Below are positions 47,536-60,100 of a stretch of DNA of 64,000 bases, piece after piece; the stretch's first letter is position 1, and each line of letters begins with the position of its first letter. The notes under the pieces are model-generated. The model searched no databases and was not told the origin of the DNA. It saw only the letters and a program-made list of their open reading frames with translations. The position numbers and the translations under genes were made by a program. The stretch is from Talinum fruticosum (lineage: Eukaryota; Streptophyta; Magnoliopsida; Caryophyllales; Talinaceae), in contig JAITYX010000009.1 in assembly GCA_021018815.1 (NCBI GenBank), positions 3,660,501 to 3,724,500 of the forward strand, written 5' to 3'.

Positions 47536-47928
47536 ATACGCGCGCCCGTTCACTATCCGTTAAGTAACTCCGTTCCGTCTTACCCGTCCATCGATCATTA
47601 ATGCCCGGTGTGACAGCTTCGCTTCAACGGTTGAGATAACAACGGTTTGAAATCTGCGGTTAAGATCCGATTGCAGCGCTCGAGAAAGAGAGAGAAAAAG
47701 AGTTTGAAAATATAATCCGAAACTCTCCATCTGTTCTAGAGATAGCTTCGAAAATTTGATGTCCAAATTTTCTCTACGTCCGAGTTTGACTCGTAAAAGT
47801 TTCGAGTGACTCGAAACACGTAAATAACTATCAGCCCAAGTATCACATGATCAATCGAACCAATGGTTATTGACAACTAAAGCACATAGCACGTAAAAAT
47901 GCAAGAATCATAACACGAAACTAAGCAT
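47536..47928 (-). other. Spacer between gag-pol stop and internal promoter, unit 1
   Basis: Non-coding, about 390 bp. Unit 2 has the counterpart at 56772-57167. It could hold upstream elements of the internal promoter; no specific motif is assigned. Confidence 0.45.
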
Positions 47929-50900
47929 TTAACATGCCAAGCTCATTCCGAATAAAATGTAATTGATCTTCACCAAGTGGCTTAGTAAAGATATCGACTA
48001 ATTGAAGATTAGTCGGAATGAATTCAAGTAAAATATCACCCTTTTCCGAGTGATCGCGTAAGAAATGATACCGACTTCAATATGCTTTGTTTTTTTGCTC
48101 GGACAGGATTCTTAGTGATACCGATTGCGCTTTGATTGTCACACTTGATTGGAACCGAGTTGAGAGATAATCCGAGATTCTTCAAGTGTTGTTTTATCCA
48201 GAGAATCCGAGCGCAACAAGCTCCAGCGGCAATATATTCAGCTTCGCAGCTGATAGAGCTACCGAGTTTTGCTTCTTTGAGTGCCAGGATATTAGGGATT
48301 GACCTGAAACCGGCAAGCTCCGGATGTGCTCTTTCGATCTACTTTGTATCCTCGCGTAGTCCGCGTCTCGAGTACCCAGTCGGACTCGGCTCCGAGTCTC
48401 CGGAGTACCACAGCCCTAGATTCCGAGTGCCTGCAAGATATCTCGAATATTCTCTTCACCGCAGTGAGATGTGATTCTTTTGGATTAGCTTGAAATCGTG
48501 CACATAAGCAAACACCGAACATTATGTCTCGGTCCGGTCGAAGTAAGATATAGCAGAGATCCAATCATACCTCGATAGAGTTTCGATCTATCGCTTTACT
48601 CGTCTCATCCGAGTCAAGTTTTATACTCGCTCGCTCATAGGAGTAGATGCGTGCTTTGCATCTTGAAGTTTGTATTTCTTCAGCAGTTCCTTGGTGTACT
48701 TTGATTGATGGACAAAGATTCCATCTTTGTTTTGTTTGATTTGCAGCCCAAGGAAGAAATTGAGTTCTCCCATCATGCTCATTTGGAACTCTTGGCTCAT
48801 CAACTCGTAAAATTCTCGCACGTAAATTCATTAGTAGCACCGAAAATAATATCATCAACATATATTTGAACAATGAGAAAATCTTTCCCTTTGGTCTTTA
48901 TGAATAGAGTCTTGTCGATCCGACCTCTTTTGAAATCATTTTGAACCAGGAAGCTGCTCAGCTCTTTCATACCAAGCTCTAGGGGCTTGTTTAAGACCAT
49001 AGAGAGCCTTTTGAAGTTTGAAAACATGATTTGGAAATTCCGAGTTTTCAAAACCAGGAGGTCGCTCGACATAAACCTCTTCTTCAATAAAACCATTGAG
49101 AAAGGCACACTTAACATCCATTTGATATAATTTAATATGCATGCAGGATGCAAATGCCAACAGTATTCTAATGGCTTCAATTCTAGCTACTGGTGCAAAG
49201 GTTTCCCCACAATCAATTCCTTCTTCTTGATTGTAACCCCGAGCTACAAGTCTAGCCTTGTTTCGACAACTATTCCATCCTCATCCAGTTTGTTTTTGAA
49301 AACCCATTTGGTTCCTATAACTCGGGTGGTCGAAGGTCGGTTGGTCGAGTCCGGACTTGGTTTCTCTCGAATTGATTTAGCTCTTCTTGCATGGCCTCTA
49401 CCCATTCGGGTTCATTAAGGGCCTCTAGTGCATTTTTGGGTTCAGTCAGAGAAATGAATGCAGTGAATGCATATAGATTATGAAGAGAAGAGCGAGTTCT
49501 TACTCCACCGTTGATATCGTAAATAATGTTTTCTTGAGGATGCCTGGAAGTAAATTTGAATGCTTTACCAGTTCTTTGATTCACCAGGTTTGATGGTTGA
49601 ATTGCTTGATCTTCGTAAGCTTGTTCCGTGTGATCCTCTTCATTGACTTGCTCGCTCGGAGCGACCTCCGGAGTTGTCTCATTCCGAGCTTCCTCGTTCG
49701 AGTGGTCTCCTTCGAGTCTTTATAGACTCATCTTCGTCATCATCCTTTCGAACTTCAGCTCGAGTATGAAGATTCACTTGGTTTTCCCTGTTCAAGCTCA
49801 TCAAACACTACGTGGATACTTTCTTCCACTTTGTTAGTTCTCTTGTTGAATATACGATAAGCTTTGCTCGTGAGAAGAATAACCTAGAAAGATTCCTTCG
49901 TCTCGACCGAGCATCAAACTTGGTCGATGATCCTTACCGTTGTTGTGGACAAAGCACTTACACCGAAAGATCCGAAATAGGAAATATTTGGCTTCCTTCC
50001 TTTGTAGAGCTCATAAGGTGTTTTCTTCAGAATGGGTCCGATGAGGCATCGATTGAGAGTGTAGTTGGCTGTGTTTATCGCTTCCGCCTGTAAATAGTAA
50101 GGCGAGTTGTGTTCAATCATCATCGTCCTTGCTATTTCTTCAAGGGTTCTGTTCTTTCTCTCAACTACTCCATTCCGTTGAGGAGTTCAGGTGCCGAGAA
50201 GTTGTGAGAAATTCCATTCTTGTCACAAAACTCGAGAATTCCGAGTAGTCGAACTCCCTTCCATGGTCGGCTCGAATCTTTTGAATCCGAGTCCGAGACT
50301 CAACTTGAATCTTTCTACGTAGCTTGCTGAACTCCTTGAAGGCCTCATTCTTATGCTTCGTAAAACACACCCGTGTAAATCTTGAAAAATCATCAATAAT
50401 AACAAGTATGTAAGATTTACCTCCGAGACTCTTTACAGGGATTTCACCACATAAGTCCATGTGTAGTAATTCAAGCACGTTGGATGTGGAAACTGTCTTC
50501 AGAGATTTGAATGAAGATCCGACTTGTTTCCCTTTGGTGCATGCTCCACATACTTTATCCTTCTCAAAAGCACAGCTTAGGTAATCCTCTAACTGCACCA
50601 AGAGATGCAAGCTTCTTGATAGTATGCATGCTAATATGACCTAATCTACGATGCCAAATCCAAGAATCATCTTGAAGATATGCTTTTAAACATGATAAGT
50701 TCGACTTGGATCGAAAGAGGGATGATGTAGGTATTACCCGATCTCTTACCCGAGAGCTTTACCTCTTTGGTGGTCTCATCTCGTGATGTAGCACTTGGAT
50801 TGAGTGAATCTTACCTCTTGACCTTTGTCACAAAGTCGGGAGATGCTAAGTAGGTTGTATTTTAGTCATTTGACCGGGTAGACCGGGCTCACCGGATTGT

Positions 50901-52905
50901 TTCCATTACCAATCTTCCCAATGCCCACTATCTTGCCCTTCGTTGTCATCACCAAAGGTCACCTTTCCTCCTTTATATGACTCCAGCTCGTAAAAGAGTC
51001 CTTGGTCACCCGACATATGTCGAGAACATCCGCTGTCCAGTACCAGTGTCCTTTGATCTTTTCCGAGTGACCCGCAAAACAGAGAAAATCTAACCCTTCT
51101 CACTTCCTCTAACGAACCCAAGTAACATTCCTTACCGTGGTCCTTTTCGAGGAAGAAGGTGCTTCGGAACCCGGATTTGAATGACTTTGGGTTTAGTCCG
51201 ATTCTGAGTCTTCTTCTTTCGTAGAACCGAGTCCGTGTCTCTTTCCTTTTAAAAACCTTTCCTTTTGAAACAGGAGAAAATGGTTTCTTTTTGTAAATAG
51301 GTCCGGGTTTAGTCCTCCTTTCATTTTTATGAATGGGACCATGCTCACCTTTTTGAACTTATCAGCTTCGGAATCCTTTTGAACAATTCCGAGTAAGAAT
51401 TAGATTCTTCCTCTTTGTTGAAACCAAGACCTTCTTTTCGAAATGAGACACATTGTGATCCTAAGAGCATATCAAGGTTCTTCCGTCCTTGAGAAAACTT
51501 CAAAACCGGATCTTGAGACTCAATGAGCTTCGTTTCGCTTGCTCATTTTCTTTCTCGAGTAACTCGGACTCAGCCTCATTAGTATGAGCACTTGTCTTGA
51601 GTTCTCTCGAGTGTCGATCTCGCTTTTCCAATTCATTTTTAAAAAGGTGCTCTCGAAGTGATTGACTCAAGTTGTTCCTTGAAATGAGAAGAATCGAATT
51701 GGACTTTTCTTCCAAAGTAAAGATGTATTTAGCTAAATCAACTTTGGAGAATTTGAGGAAGTAGTTTATTACCTCTTGAGGATCGGCTTTCTCATTGTTC
51801 GAGTCCGTGTTCGAGTTCGACTCCTTTTCGCTTCGAGTCGATGATCGCCATCGGACACTTTGAGTCATCTCGAGTCTTCGTCCTCTTCGAGATGAATCCT
51901 CATCACTCCACGTTGCCATCATGGCCTTTTTCTTCTTCCTCGTCCCTTCTTCGTTTTGGACAGTCCTTGACTATGTGGTCTTTGCCGCCACATTCAAAAC
52001 ATCCAGAATTTTTAGACAAGGATAACTTTGTGGGTGAAGAAAACTTACCTTTTCTCGTCTCTCTTGTCCTTTTGTAGAATTCTTCTTTTGGCCTTTTATC
52101 CCATCTTTTGTGCTTCATCATTCTCTTGAAGCCTCGTGCAATGAGTGCCATGGGATCATCTTCCGAGTCGAGGAGCTTGGACTTGCTTCTTTGGATTCCG
52201 AGGCTTTAAGCGCGATGTTCCTTTTGGAAGTACCCTCGGCTTCTTCTTCTTCCGGATGTATCTCATGGGTCGAAGCTTTCCTATGAGCTCGTCCGGCTTC
52301 AAGATTGAGAGGTTCTCGAGCCTCTTCTATGGCAGTTACCTTCGGACCCCATCGTTTCTTGGGTAGGCTTCGAGAATTTTCCGGCACATTTCTTCATGGG
52401 AGATTTTCTTTCCCAAAGATTTGAGATTGTTGGTGATCTCGATGAAGCGTATGAACATCCGAGTAATGTTCTCTTCCGGCTCCATTTTGAAAAGCTCATA
52501 TTTGTGAAGATACTCGGCCGATCTTCGCTTGTCTCACCCGACTTGTACCTTCGTAGGTGTTGACCGGAGTGTCCCACACTTCTTTAGCAGAGTCACAAGC
52601 GGAGACTCGATTATATTCTTCTCGAGCTTATGGCGCACATGAGGATGTTCATGGCTTTGAAGTTCTTTCGAACTTCTCGCCTCGCTGGCGTGAACTCAGC
52701 CTTTGTCTTTGGAAGAATTCTCGAATTCATCCGTCTTCGTTGGGATGTAGTTCCCTTGTTGTATGATTTCCCATACTTCTTCGTCGTGATCCATAAGGAA
52801 ACATTCCATCGCCTTCTTCCAGATGACCGAAATTTGAACCTTTGAATTTTGGTGGCCTCGTTGGAAGATCTACCTTCGTCGAACTCTCCGGTGTTCTCGA
52901 GCCAT
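47929..52905 (-). CDS. gag-pol: SIRE-like gag-pol polyprotein, unit 1 (apparent frameshifts)
   Basis: From an ATG at 52905 (GGATGGCTC context) to a TAA at 47929. Domains in order: UBN2-type gag (about 52130-52905; [17 protein letters not shown]), zinc knuckle [14 protein letters not shown] (51962-52003, perfect CX2CX4HX4C), charged coiled linker (51200-51920), protease [12 protein letters not shown] (about 51015-51060), integrase finger WHRRLGH-like (about 50640-50670) and core [22 protein letters not shown] (49890-50600), RT with [31 protein letters not shown] and [14 protein letters not shown] (YVDD at 48851-48862), RNase H with [22 protein letters not shown] and a TKPLG end. The frame is broken at many places, most at CAG/CTG sites where unit 2 reads differently, so the true gene may be intact. 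SIRE/Maximus is the best lineage guess. Confidence 0.75.
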
Positions 52906-52950
52906 CCGATCTTTAAACCTTTGGACTGTTAGATCCTTTCCGAAAGGCTA

Positions 52951-52964
52951 GGCTCGATACCAAT
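52951..52964 (-). other. Primer binding site, tRNA-Met type, unit 1
   Basis: The minus strand reads ATTGGTATCGAGCC just inside LTR 2. The canonical plant initiator tRNA-Met site is TGGTATCAGAGCC; here CAGAG reads CGAG. See the findings: the lesion is at a CAG/CTG site. Confidence 0.8.
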
Positions 52965-54499
52965 CGAAGGTTTGCTCGGGGAGAGTCCGAGTCACCCTAG
53001 AGGGGGGTGAATAGGGTGATGAAAAATTCTTTGTAAAAGCACACACCCTTTTGACAGAGAAGAATCAAAGACAGATTCCGAGTCTAAGCAAGGGGTTATA
53101 AAATATTGGACTCGTAATGTAATGAATCGTAGTAAACACGTTCAAGCAGGTCTGTCTCGAGTCTAGAATGAACTCGTAAATAGAACACGGAGAATTTACG
53201 TGGAAACCCTCCCGGGGCAGAAAACCACGGCCCGTGTCAATCCAGACACAAAGTCAAATCCACTATTTTGAGTCCACAAAATACCGTGAACTTGACGTAA
53301 CCCGAGTTGCTCCTTGGACAACTCTATACAAGTTTTCCTAGACTCGAAGTTCCCTTATCTCGATCTAGTACTTCCTAGCTGAGATAACCCTTACAGCTAG
53401 GGACAACTAAGCCGAGTTAACCCTTACAGCTTAGTCAAGGGACCTTACAAAGAATGTAAGAAGTGTTTGTAATCGAGTACAAGACCTTACAACTCGTAAA
53501 GTAATGAATTACAGAGTGGGAGTTGTAAGTTGAAGATTGAAAGTAAATACAATAACTTTGTTCAAGTTGGAGTATTGACAATATGTTCCGCTATCTTCAA
53601 GTCTTGTGAAGTGGCTTCTATTTATAAATAACCAGGCAGAGTAGCCGTTATCTTCATCTCGCTGATCGAGAGTCCTCTCGTGACCGTTGATAAGGGCTTT
53701 CCGAGTCACTCGTAAAGTATCCGTTGAAAATATGGTCGTTGGACAACGGTTTAACTCTCTTGGAAGTCCCAAAACCATCGGTTGTGTCTTGAAAAGTGTG
53801 GTGAAAACCATCGTTAAGCTTGACCTTCCAGCTTTCCGGATATGGAAGCGCATGCCTTCGACACAATCTTCCGGGACTAGAGCGAGGATGGTGAAAAGCT
53901 ATATCTCGCTGGTGATTTGATGTTCAAGCTTCGCTACTTTTGTAATTTGAAAAGATATCCTCGATTGAATAACCTACAAAAGTAAAACACCTTCGGTTCT
54001 CAAAGTATAAAATACTTTGGTCCAAGGTTAGACACAGATAATAAAAATAATCAAGATAATTAACAAACAGATTATCTCGAGTCGAAAAGAAATGGAACTT
54101 TCCGAGTCTAATATCCATGATACTCGTAATTCCATAAGACTTAGTCTTAAGCAAGGAATCAAGTTCTATCAACAAATATCGAGTGGGAAACACTTGATGT
54201 AGACTAAGCACGAAAAGAACTATGAATGCCGACTTTGCAAACAATAGAGTATATAAACATAAGTCGATTCTCGAGAGAGAGTGGACTCGGAATAAAGAAC
54301 AAGTTTTCTGAGTCGCTAACCGAAAGCGATTAAAGAGATAAGTGAAGGCCGAATCGCATAGAAAAGATACTTATTTCACTCAAGTAAGTTTCTACGACAC
54401 AGAGAATGCCTTGGAATCAAAACACTATATGAATGACATCGTTATACCCGATTCTTTTTGCATGACTCGAAATATATAGAGCAAGTGTCCGAGTCTTCA
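52965..54499 (-). mobile_element. LTR 2 (shared middle LTR of the tandem array)
   Basis: Serves as 5' LTR of unit 1 and 3' LTR of unit 2. On the plus strand it begins CGAAGGTTTGCTC (terminal TG reads CG) and ends GAGTCTTCA at 54499. Minus-strand TATA box at 53617-53630. No target duplication lies at either edge: a primer site abuts one side and a polypurine tract the other. Confidence 0.9.
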
Positions 54500-54500
54500 A

Positions 54501-54512
54501 TCTCCCCTTTTG
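54501..54512 (-). other. Polypurine tract, unit 2
   Basis: CAAAAGGGGAGA on the minus strand, adjoining LTR 2. Confidence 0.85.
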
Positions 54513-54869
54513 ATGAAAGGCATTCCATACTTAAACGTAAACTTTGTTAGAGGGAAATAGGTTGATTCCGAGTAGTTCGAATAAAAGTAAGACATATTGA
54601 ACGAGAGCAATATACAATATATCGGAGCAAAATAAAGTATGCTTGAACTCATTCACTCGTAAAAGAAAGAACTCGTAAATTAATAATGAAATGCATTCAG
54701 TTCATAAAAATTATATTACAAGGGCGGAAAGAACTCCCCTAGACAAGACAACCAGCTTTCGACTACATTTCTCCCCTTGCCTTTCAAAGAAAAACAAGAA
54801 ACAAAAAGAAGGGAGAAAAGTACAAGTAATACACGTAAATTGTCCGGACAAAAGAAAATTTTGAAAAGC

Positions 54870-56518
54870 GTAAATTCTGGAGGCACCGAGGAATCGTGAC
54901 TCGGTGCATGGCTCCAACTAGGAGGGAGGGGATTTCGAGTGGAGGCGGAGGTGCGCCGGCGCCGATAAGACCTTGACGATGTGCTTGAGCGCGCGAAGGG
55001 AGAACCGGAACAATCCACAGGGGCTCGGCTCCGAGTGGCCGACCCGGAGAAAGTGGATCGAGGGGTTCTTCCCTTGGGACCTCGGGGCCGGAGGGGGCTG
55101 CTCCGGCCGACTCGCCGGAGGAGCGAGATCTTTCGACCCACTCGGATCGCTGTCCGAGCCGAGTACAAGCAACTTGAACTTGAGGAGCGAGTTGTCCCTC
55201 GCCAGCTGCCACGGCCTCTTCTTCCCTTGGCCCGGAAGGAGCCGCCTCGACCGCAGGTTCCTCGGCGTCCTCCGCCGCATCTGCCGCTTCTTCCTCTCGC
55301 TTCCTCGGCTTCCTCGCTCTCCGAGGAGGTCGGGCTCGGCTCGAAGACGTCTCGGATGGGTCTCGAGTCTTCCGGGTCCCGAGCCGCCTTGGACCGTCTC
55401 TCTCGAGGAGCTCAGCCAGCTCCTTCGCTCCTTAACCAGCTCTCTCATCTCAAGAACGAGAGATCGCTGCTCTCGGATCTGGGACTCGACCGGTCTTTTG
55501 GTTGATGGTCGACCCTCGAAGGACAGATTTGAAACCTCTCGAGCATGTCTCCGAAATCGAAGACACCGAGGTGATCTTGTCCAAGAAGACAGGAGACAAG
55601 AGGGCGGAGAGAGATTTGGAAGCACCTGGAGGTGGAGGCACCACCAGGTGAAGAGGGAAGAGGGAGAGGGATTGATTTCGAGTCCGAGGTGGAGAAGGAG
55701 GCCTCGGCTCGAGTTGTGAACCCGCACACCGTGGTTAGTTTCCGGTATCCGTACCCTCGGAGTTCCTTTTACCGACCACAATGGCCGCCTCGTACACCGC
55801 GTTAGGGTCGAGGGAAGAGGAACTTGAAATTGTTTGAAGACAAGGGTGAGAAGAGCACCGAAAGGAAGGGAGGTGTTCTTCTTGGATTGAAGTCGAGCCG
55901 GCACAGCGGCCATTTGCTCAATGATGGAGGGGAAGAGGTCGACTTCGTATCCCTCCGTGATATCGAAGAGAGCTTTGAGGTGCTTGGAGTTGGGGTTCTC
56001 CTTGCTAGAATGCTGTGAGAAGAAGGTTCTCATCAGCAGAAACACGAAGCCTCGGCTTCGACTTCAACCGAGTCACGTAAAAGTTCTTTCGGACCCAGGG
56101 AATTCTTTGGCGTACTTTTCAAAGAAGTCGTCGGCGACTTCGATGAAGGGGATAGGGTTGCTGTTCAAGAAGAGAGAAGAAACTTTGAACGATCTGTGAA
56201 GGAGAGAGGTGTTGATACTGAACGGTAATGTTCGAACCCTTGAGGTTAGAACATTTTCAGAGTGAGAGAGGTGAGTATAGAACCTCGAAACGAGTTCAGG
56301 ATAGATGAACTCGCTGAAACACAAGAAATGGTAGACTCCGGTGGTTTGAATATGGGACAACCAGGAGAATTTGGTTGTTGGGAAGAACTTGTCGTCCAAA
56401 CGCAAGATGCTCGGGTGACAATGGGTTTAGAGGGGGTTGAGCTTTCTGGCTTGTTGGAGCGAGGTTTCTTTGAGGATGAAGAAACCCGAAAGTCGGAGTG
56501 GTTTCCTCTTTTAGGCAT
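54870..56518 (-). CDS. Extra 3' ORF, unit 2 (plant transposon-protein-like, charged helix)
   Basis: Starts MPKRGNHSDFRVSSSSKKPR at 56518 with a basic Ser-rich N-terminus. Then DDKFFPTTKFSWLSHIQTTG, FIYPELVSRFYTHLSHSEN, SLLHRSFKVSSLFLNSNP and DDFFEKYAKEFPG (56073-56405). The frame at 54918-56045 gives LFDITEGYEVDLFPSIIEQM, LPFGALLTLVFKQFQ, RELVKERRSWLSSSRE and an Arg-rich stretch. Compared with the nested copy (7020-8432), the N-terminus, the FY-L box, the EGYEV-LFP block and the helix are all conserved, which argues for a selected protein. Best family guess is PF20167; an envelope-like role as in SIRE1 is the alternative, but I see no membrane segment. A 248-codon plus-strand ORF over it is only an antisense shadow. 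The stop is approximate. Confidence 0.65.
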
Positions 56519-56617
56519 TTTGAGAGATGAAAAGATGAAACTTTTCGAGAGAAGAGGAAAGAGAAGGAGGTGTAGAAGAGAAGAAAACGAAAATGAGAAG
56601 AGAGCAAATGAAAACTT

Positions 56618-56771
56618 ACGAGAGAGAGAGAGAGAGAGAGCTTCTTCGACGCTTGCGGACGATCAAGGGAACACTGCTCACGTAGACAACTTTCCGCGAG
56701 AGGGTTTTCGCTTGAGAGGGAAGGAGTTTGAGAATACCGAGAGGAAGATGAATAGACGTTATTTATAAAGA
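56618..56771 (-). promoter_or_regulatory. Internal promoter and CT-rich leader of 3' ORF, unit 2
   Basis: TATA box CTTTATAAATAACG at 56758-56771 on the minus strand and a (CT)n tract at 56618-56641, ahead of the ATG at 56518. Same spacing as in unit 1. Confidence 0.65.
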
Positions 56772-57167
56772 ATACGCGCGCCCGTTCACTATCCGTTAAG
56801 TAACTCCGTTCCGTCTTACCCGTCCATCGATCATTAATGCCCGGTGTGACAGCTTCCGCTTCAACGGTTGAGATAACAACGGTTTGAAATCTGCGGTTAA
56901 GATCCGATCGCAGCGCTCGAGAAAGAGAGAGAAAAAGAGTTTGAAAATATAATCCGAAACTCTCCACTGTTCTAGAGATAGCTTCAGAAAATTTGATGTC
57001 CAAATTTTTCTCTACGTCCGAGTTTGACTCGTAAAAGTTTCGAGTGACTCGAAACACAGAAATAACTATCAGCCCAAGTATCACATGATCAACTCGAACC
57101 AATGGTTATTGACAACTAAAGCACATAGCACAGAAAAATGCAAGAATCATAACACGAAACTAAGCAT
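56772..57167 (-). other. Spacer between gag-pol stop and internal promoter, unit 2
   Basis: Counterpart of 47536-47928. Non-coding. Nothing further recognised. Confidence 0.45.
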
Positions 57168-60100
57168 TTAACATGCCAAGCTCATTCCGAATAAAACGAA
57201 TTGATCTTCACCAAGTGGCTTAGTAAAGATATCAGCTAATTGAAGATTAGTCGGAATGAATTCAAGTAAAATATCACCCTTTTCCGAGTGATCGCGTAAG
57301 AAATGATACCCGACTTCAATATGCTTTGTTTTTTTTTGCTGGACAGGATTCTTAGTGATACTCGATTGCGCTTTGATTGTCACACTTGATTGGAACCGAG
57401 TTGAGAGATAATCCGAGATTCTTCAAGTGTTGTTTTATCCAGAGAATCCGAGCGCAACAAGCTCCAGCTGGCAATATATTCAGCTTCCGCAGCTTGATAG
57501 AGCTACCGAGTTTTGCTTCTTTGAGTGCCAGGATATTAGGGATTGACCTGAAACCGGCAAGCTCCGGATGTGCTCTTTCGATCTACTTTGTATCCTCGCG
57601 TAGTCACGCGCCTCGAGTACCCGGCCGGACTCGGCTCGAGTCTCCGGAGTACCACAGCCCTAGATTCTCGAGTGCCCGCAAGATATCTCGAATATTCTCT
57701 TCACCGCAGTGAGATGTGATTCTTTTGGATTAGCTTGAAATCGTGCACATAAGCAAACACCGAACATTATGTCCGGTCCGGTCGAAGTAAGATATAGCAG
57801 AGATCCAATCATACCTCGATAGAGTTTCGATCTACTCGCTTTACCTGTCTCATCCGAGTCAAGTTTTATACTCGTCGCTCATAGGAGTAGATGCGTGCTT
57901 TGCATCTTGAAGTTTGTATTTCTTCAGCAGTTCCTTGGTGTACTTTGATTGATGGACAAAGATTCCATCTTTGTTTTGTTTGATTTGCAGCCCAAGGAAG
58001 AAATTGAGTTCTCCCATCATGCTCATTTGGAACTCTTGGCTCATCAACTCGTGAAAATTCTCGCACGTAAATTCATTAGTAGCACCGAAAATAATATCAT
58101 CAACATATATTTGAACAATGAGAAAATCTTTCCCTTTGGTCTTTATGAATAGAGTCTTGTCGATCCGACCTCTTTTGAAATCATTTTGAACCAGGAAGTC
58201 GCTCGATCTTTCATACCAAGCTCTAGGGGCTTGTTTAAGACCATAGAGAGCCTTTTGAAGTTTGAAAACATGATTTGGAAATTCCGAGTTTTCAAAACCA
58301 GGAGGTCGCTCGACATAAACCTCTTCTTCAATAAAACCATTGAGAAAGGCACACTTAACATCCATTTGATATAATTTAATATGCATGCAGGATGCAAATG
58401 CCAACAAGTATTCTAATGGCTTCAATTCTAGCTATCGGTGCAAAGGTTTCCCCACAATCAATTCCTTCTTCTTGATTGTAACCTCGAGCTACAAGTCTAG
58501 CCTTGTTTCGACAACTATTCCATCCTCATCCAGCTTTGTTTTTGAAAACCCATTTGGTTCCTATAACTCGGGTGGTCGAAGGTCGGCTGGTCGAGTCCGG
58601 ACTTGGTTTCTCTCGAATTGATTTAGCTCTTCTTGCATGGCCTCTACCCATTCGGGTTCATTAAGGGCCTCTAGTGCATTTTTGGGTTCGGTCGAGAGAA
58701 ATGAATGCAAGTGAATGCACATAGATTATGAAGAGAAGAGCGAGTTCTTACTCCACTCGTTGATATCGAAATAATGTTTTCTTGAGGATGCCCGGAAGTA
58801 AATTTGAATGCTTTACCAGCTTCTTTGATTCACCAGGTTTGATGGTTGAATTGCTTGATCTTCGTAAGCTTGTTCCGTGTGATCCTCTTCATTGACTTGC
58901 TCGTTCGGAGCGACCTCCGGAGTTGTCTCATTCTCGAGCTTCCTCGTTCGAGTGGTCTCCTTCCGAGTCTTTATAGACTCATCTTCGTCATCATCCTTTC
59001 GAACTTCGCTCCGAGTATGAAGATTCACTTGGTTTTCCCCTGTTCAAGCTCATCAAACACTACGTGGATACTTTCTTCCACTTTGTTAGTTCTCTTGTTG
59101 AATATACGATAAGCTTTGCTGTGAGAAGAATAACCTAGAAAGATTCCTTCGTCTCGACCGAGCATCAAACTTGGTCGATGATCCTTACCGTTGTTGTGGA
59201 CAAAGCACTTACACCCGAAAGATCCGAAATAGGAAATATTTGGCTTCCTTCCTTTGTAGAGCTCATAAGGTGTTTTCTTCGTAATGGGTCCGATGAGGCA
59301 TCGATTGAGAGTGTAGTTGGCTGTGTTTATCGCTTCGCCTGTAAATAGTAAGGCGAGTTGTGTTCAATCATCATCGTCCTTGCTATTTCTTCAAGGGTTC
59401 TGTTCTTTCTCTCAACTACTCCATTCCGTTGAGGAGTTCGGGTGCTGAGAAGTTGTGAGAAATTCCATTCTTGTCACAAAACTCGAGAATTCCGAGTAGT
59501 CGAACTCCCTTCCATGGTCGGTTCGAATCTTTTGAATCCGAGTCCGAGACTCAACTTGAATCTTTCTACGGAGCTTGCTGAACTCCTTGAAGGCCTCATT
59601 CTTATGCTTCGTAAAACACACCCAGGTAAATCTTGAAAAATCATCAATAATAACAAGTATGTAAGATTTACCTCCGAGACTCTTTACAGGGATTTCACCA
59701 CATAAGTCCATGTGTAGTAATTCAAGCACGTTGGATGTGGAAACTGTCTTCAGAGATTTGAATGAAGATCTCGACTTGTTTCCCTTTGGTGCATGCTCCA
59801 CATACTTTATCCTTCTCAAAAGCACGGTTAGGTAATCCTCTAACTGCACCAAGAGATGCAAGCTTCTTGATAGTATGCATGCTAATATGACCTAATCTAC
59901 GATGCCAAATCCAAGAATCATCTTGAAGATATGCTTTTAAACATGATAAGTTCCGACTTGGATCGAAAGAGGGATGATGTAGGTATTACCCGATCTCTTA
60001 CCCGAGAGCTTTACCTCTTTGGTGGTCTCATCTCGTGATGTAGCACTTGGATTGAGTGAATCTTACCTCTTGACCTTTGTCACAAAGTCGGGAGATGCTA

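Noticed and set aside
53509..54244. LTR-internal minus-strand ORFs of 106-114 codons seen in all three LTRs
   Set aside because: They recur only because the LTRs are near identical. They carry no domain, and their frames change with the CAG/CTG differences.
54973..55719. Plus-strand ORF of 248 codons
   Set aside because: It is antisense to the GC-rich part of the 3' ORF. High GC leaves few stops on the opposite strand. The conserved blocks are on the minus strand.
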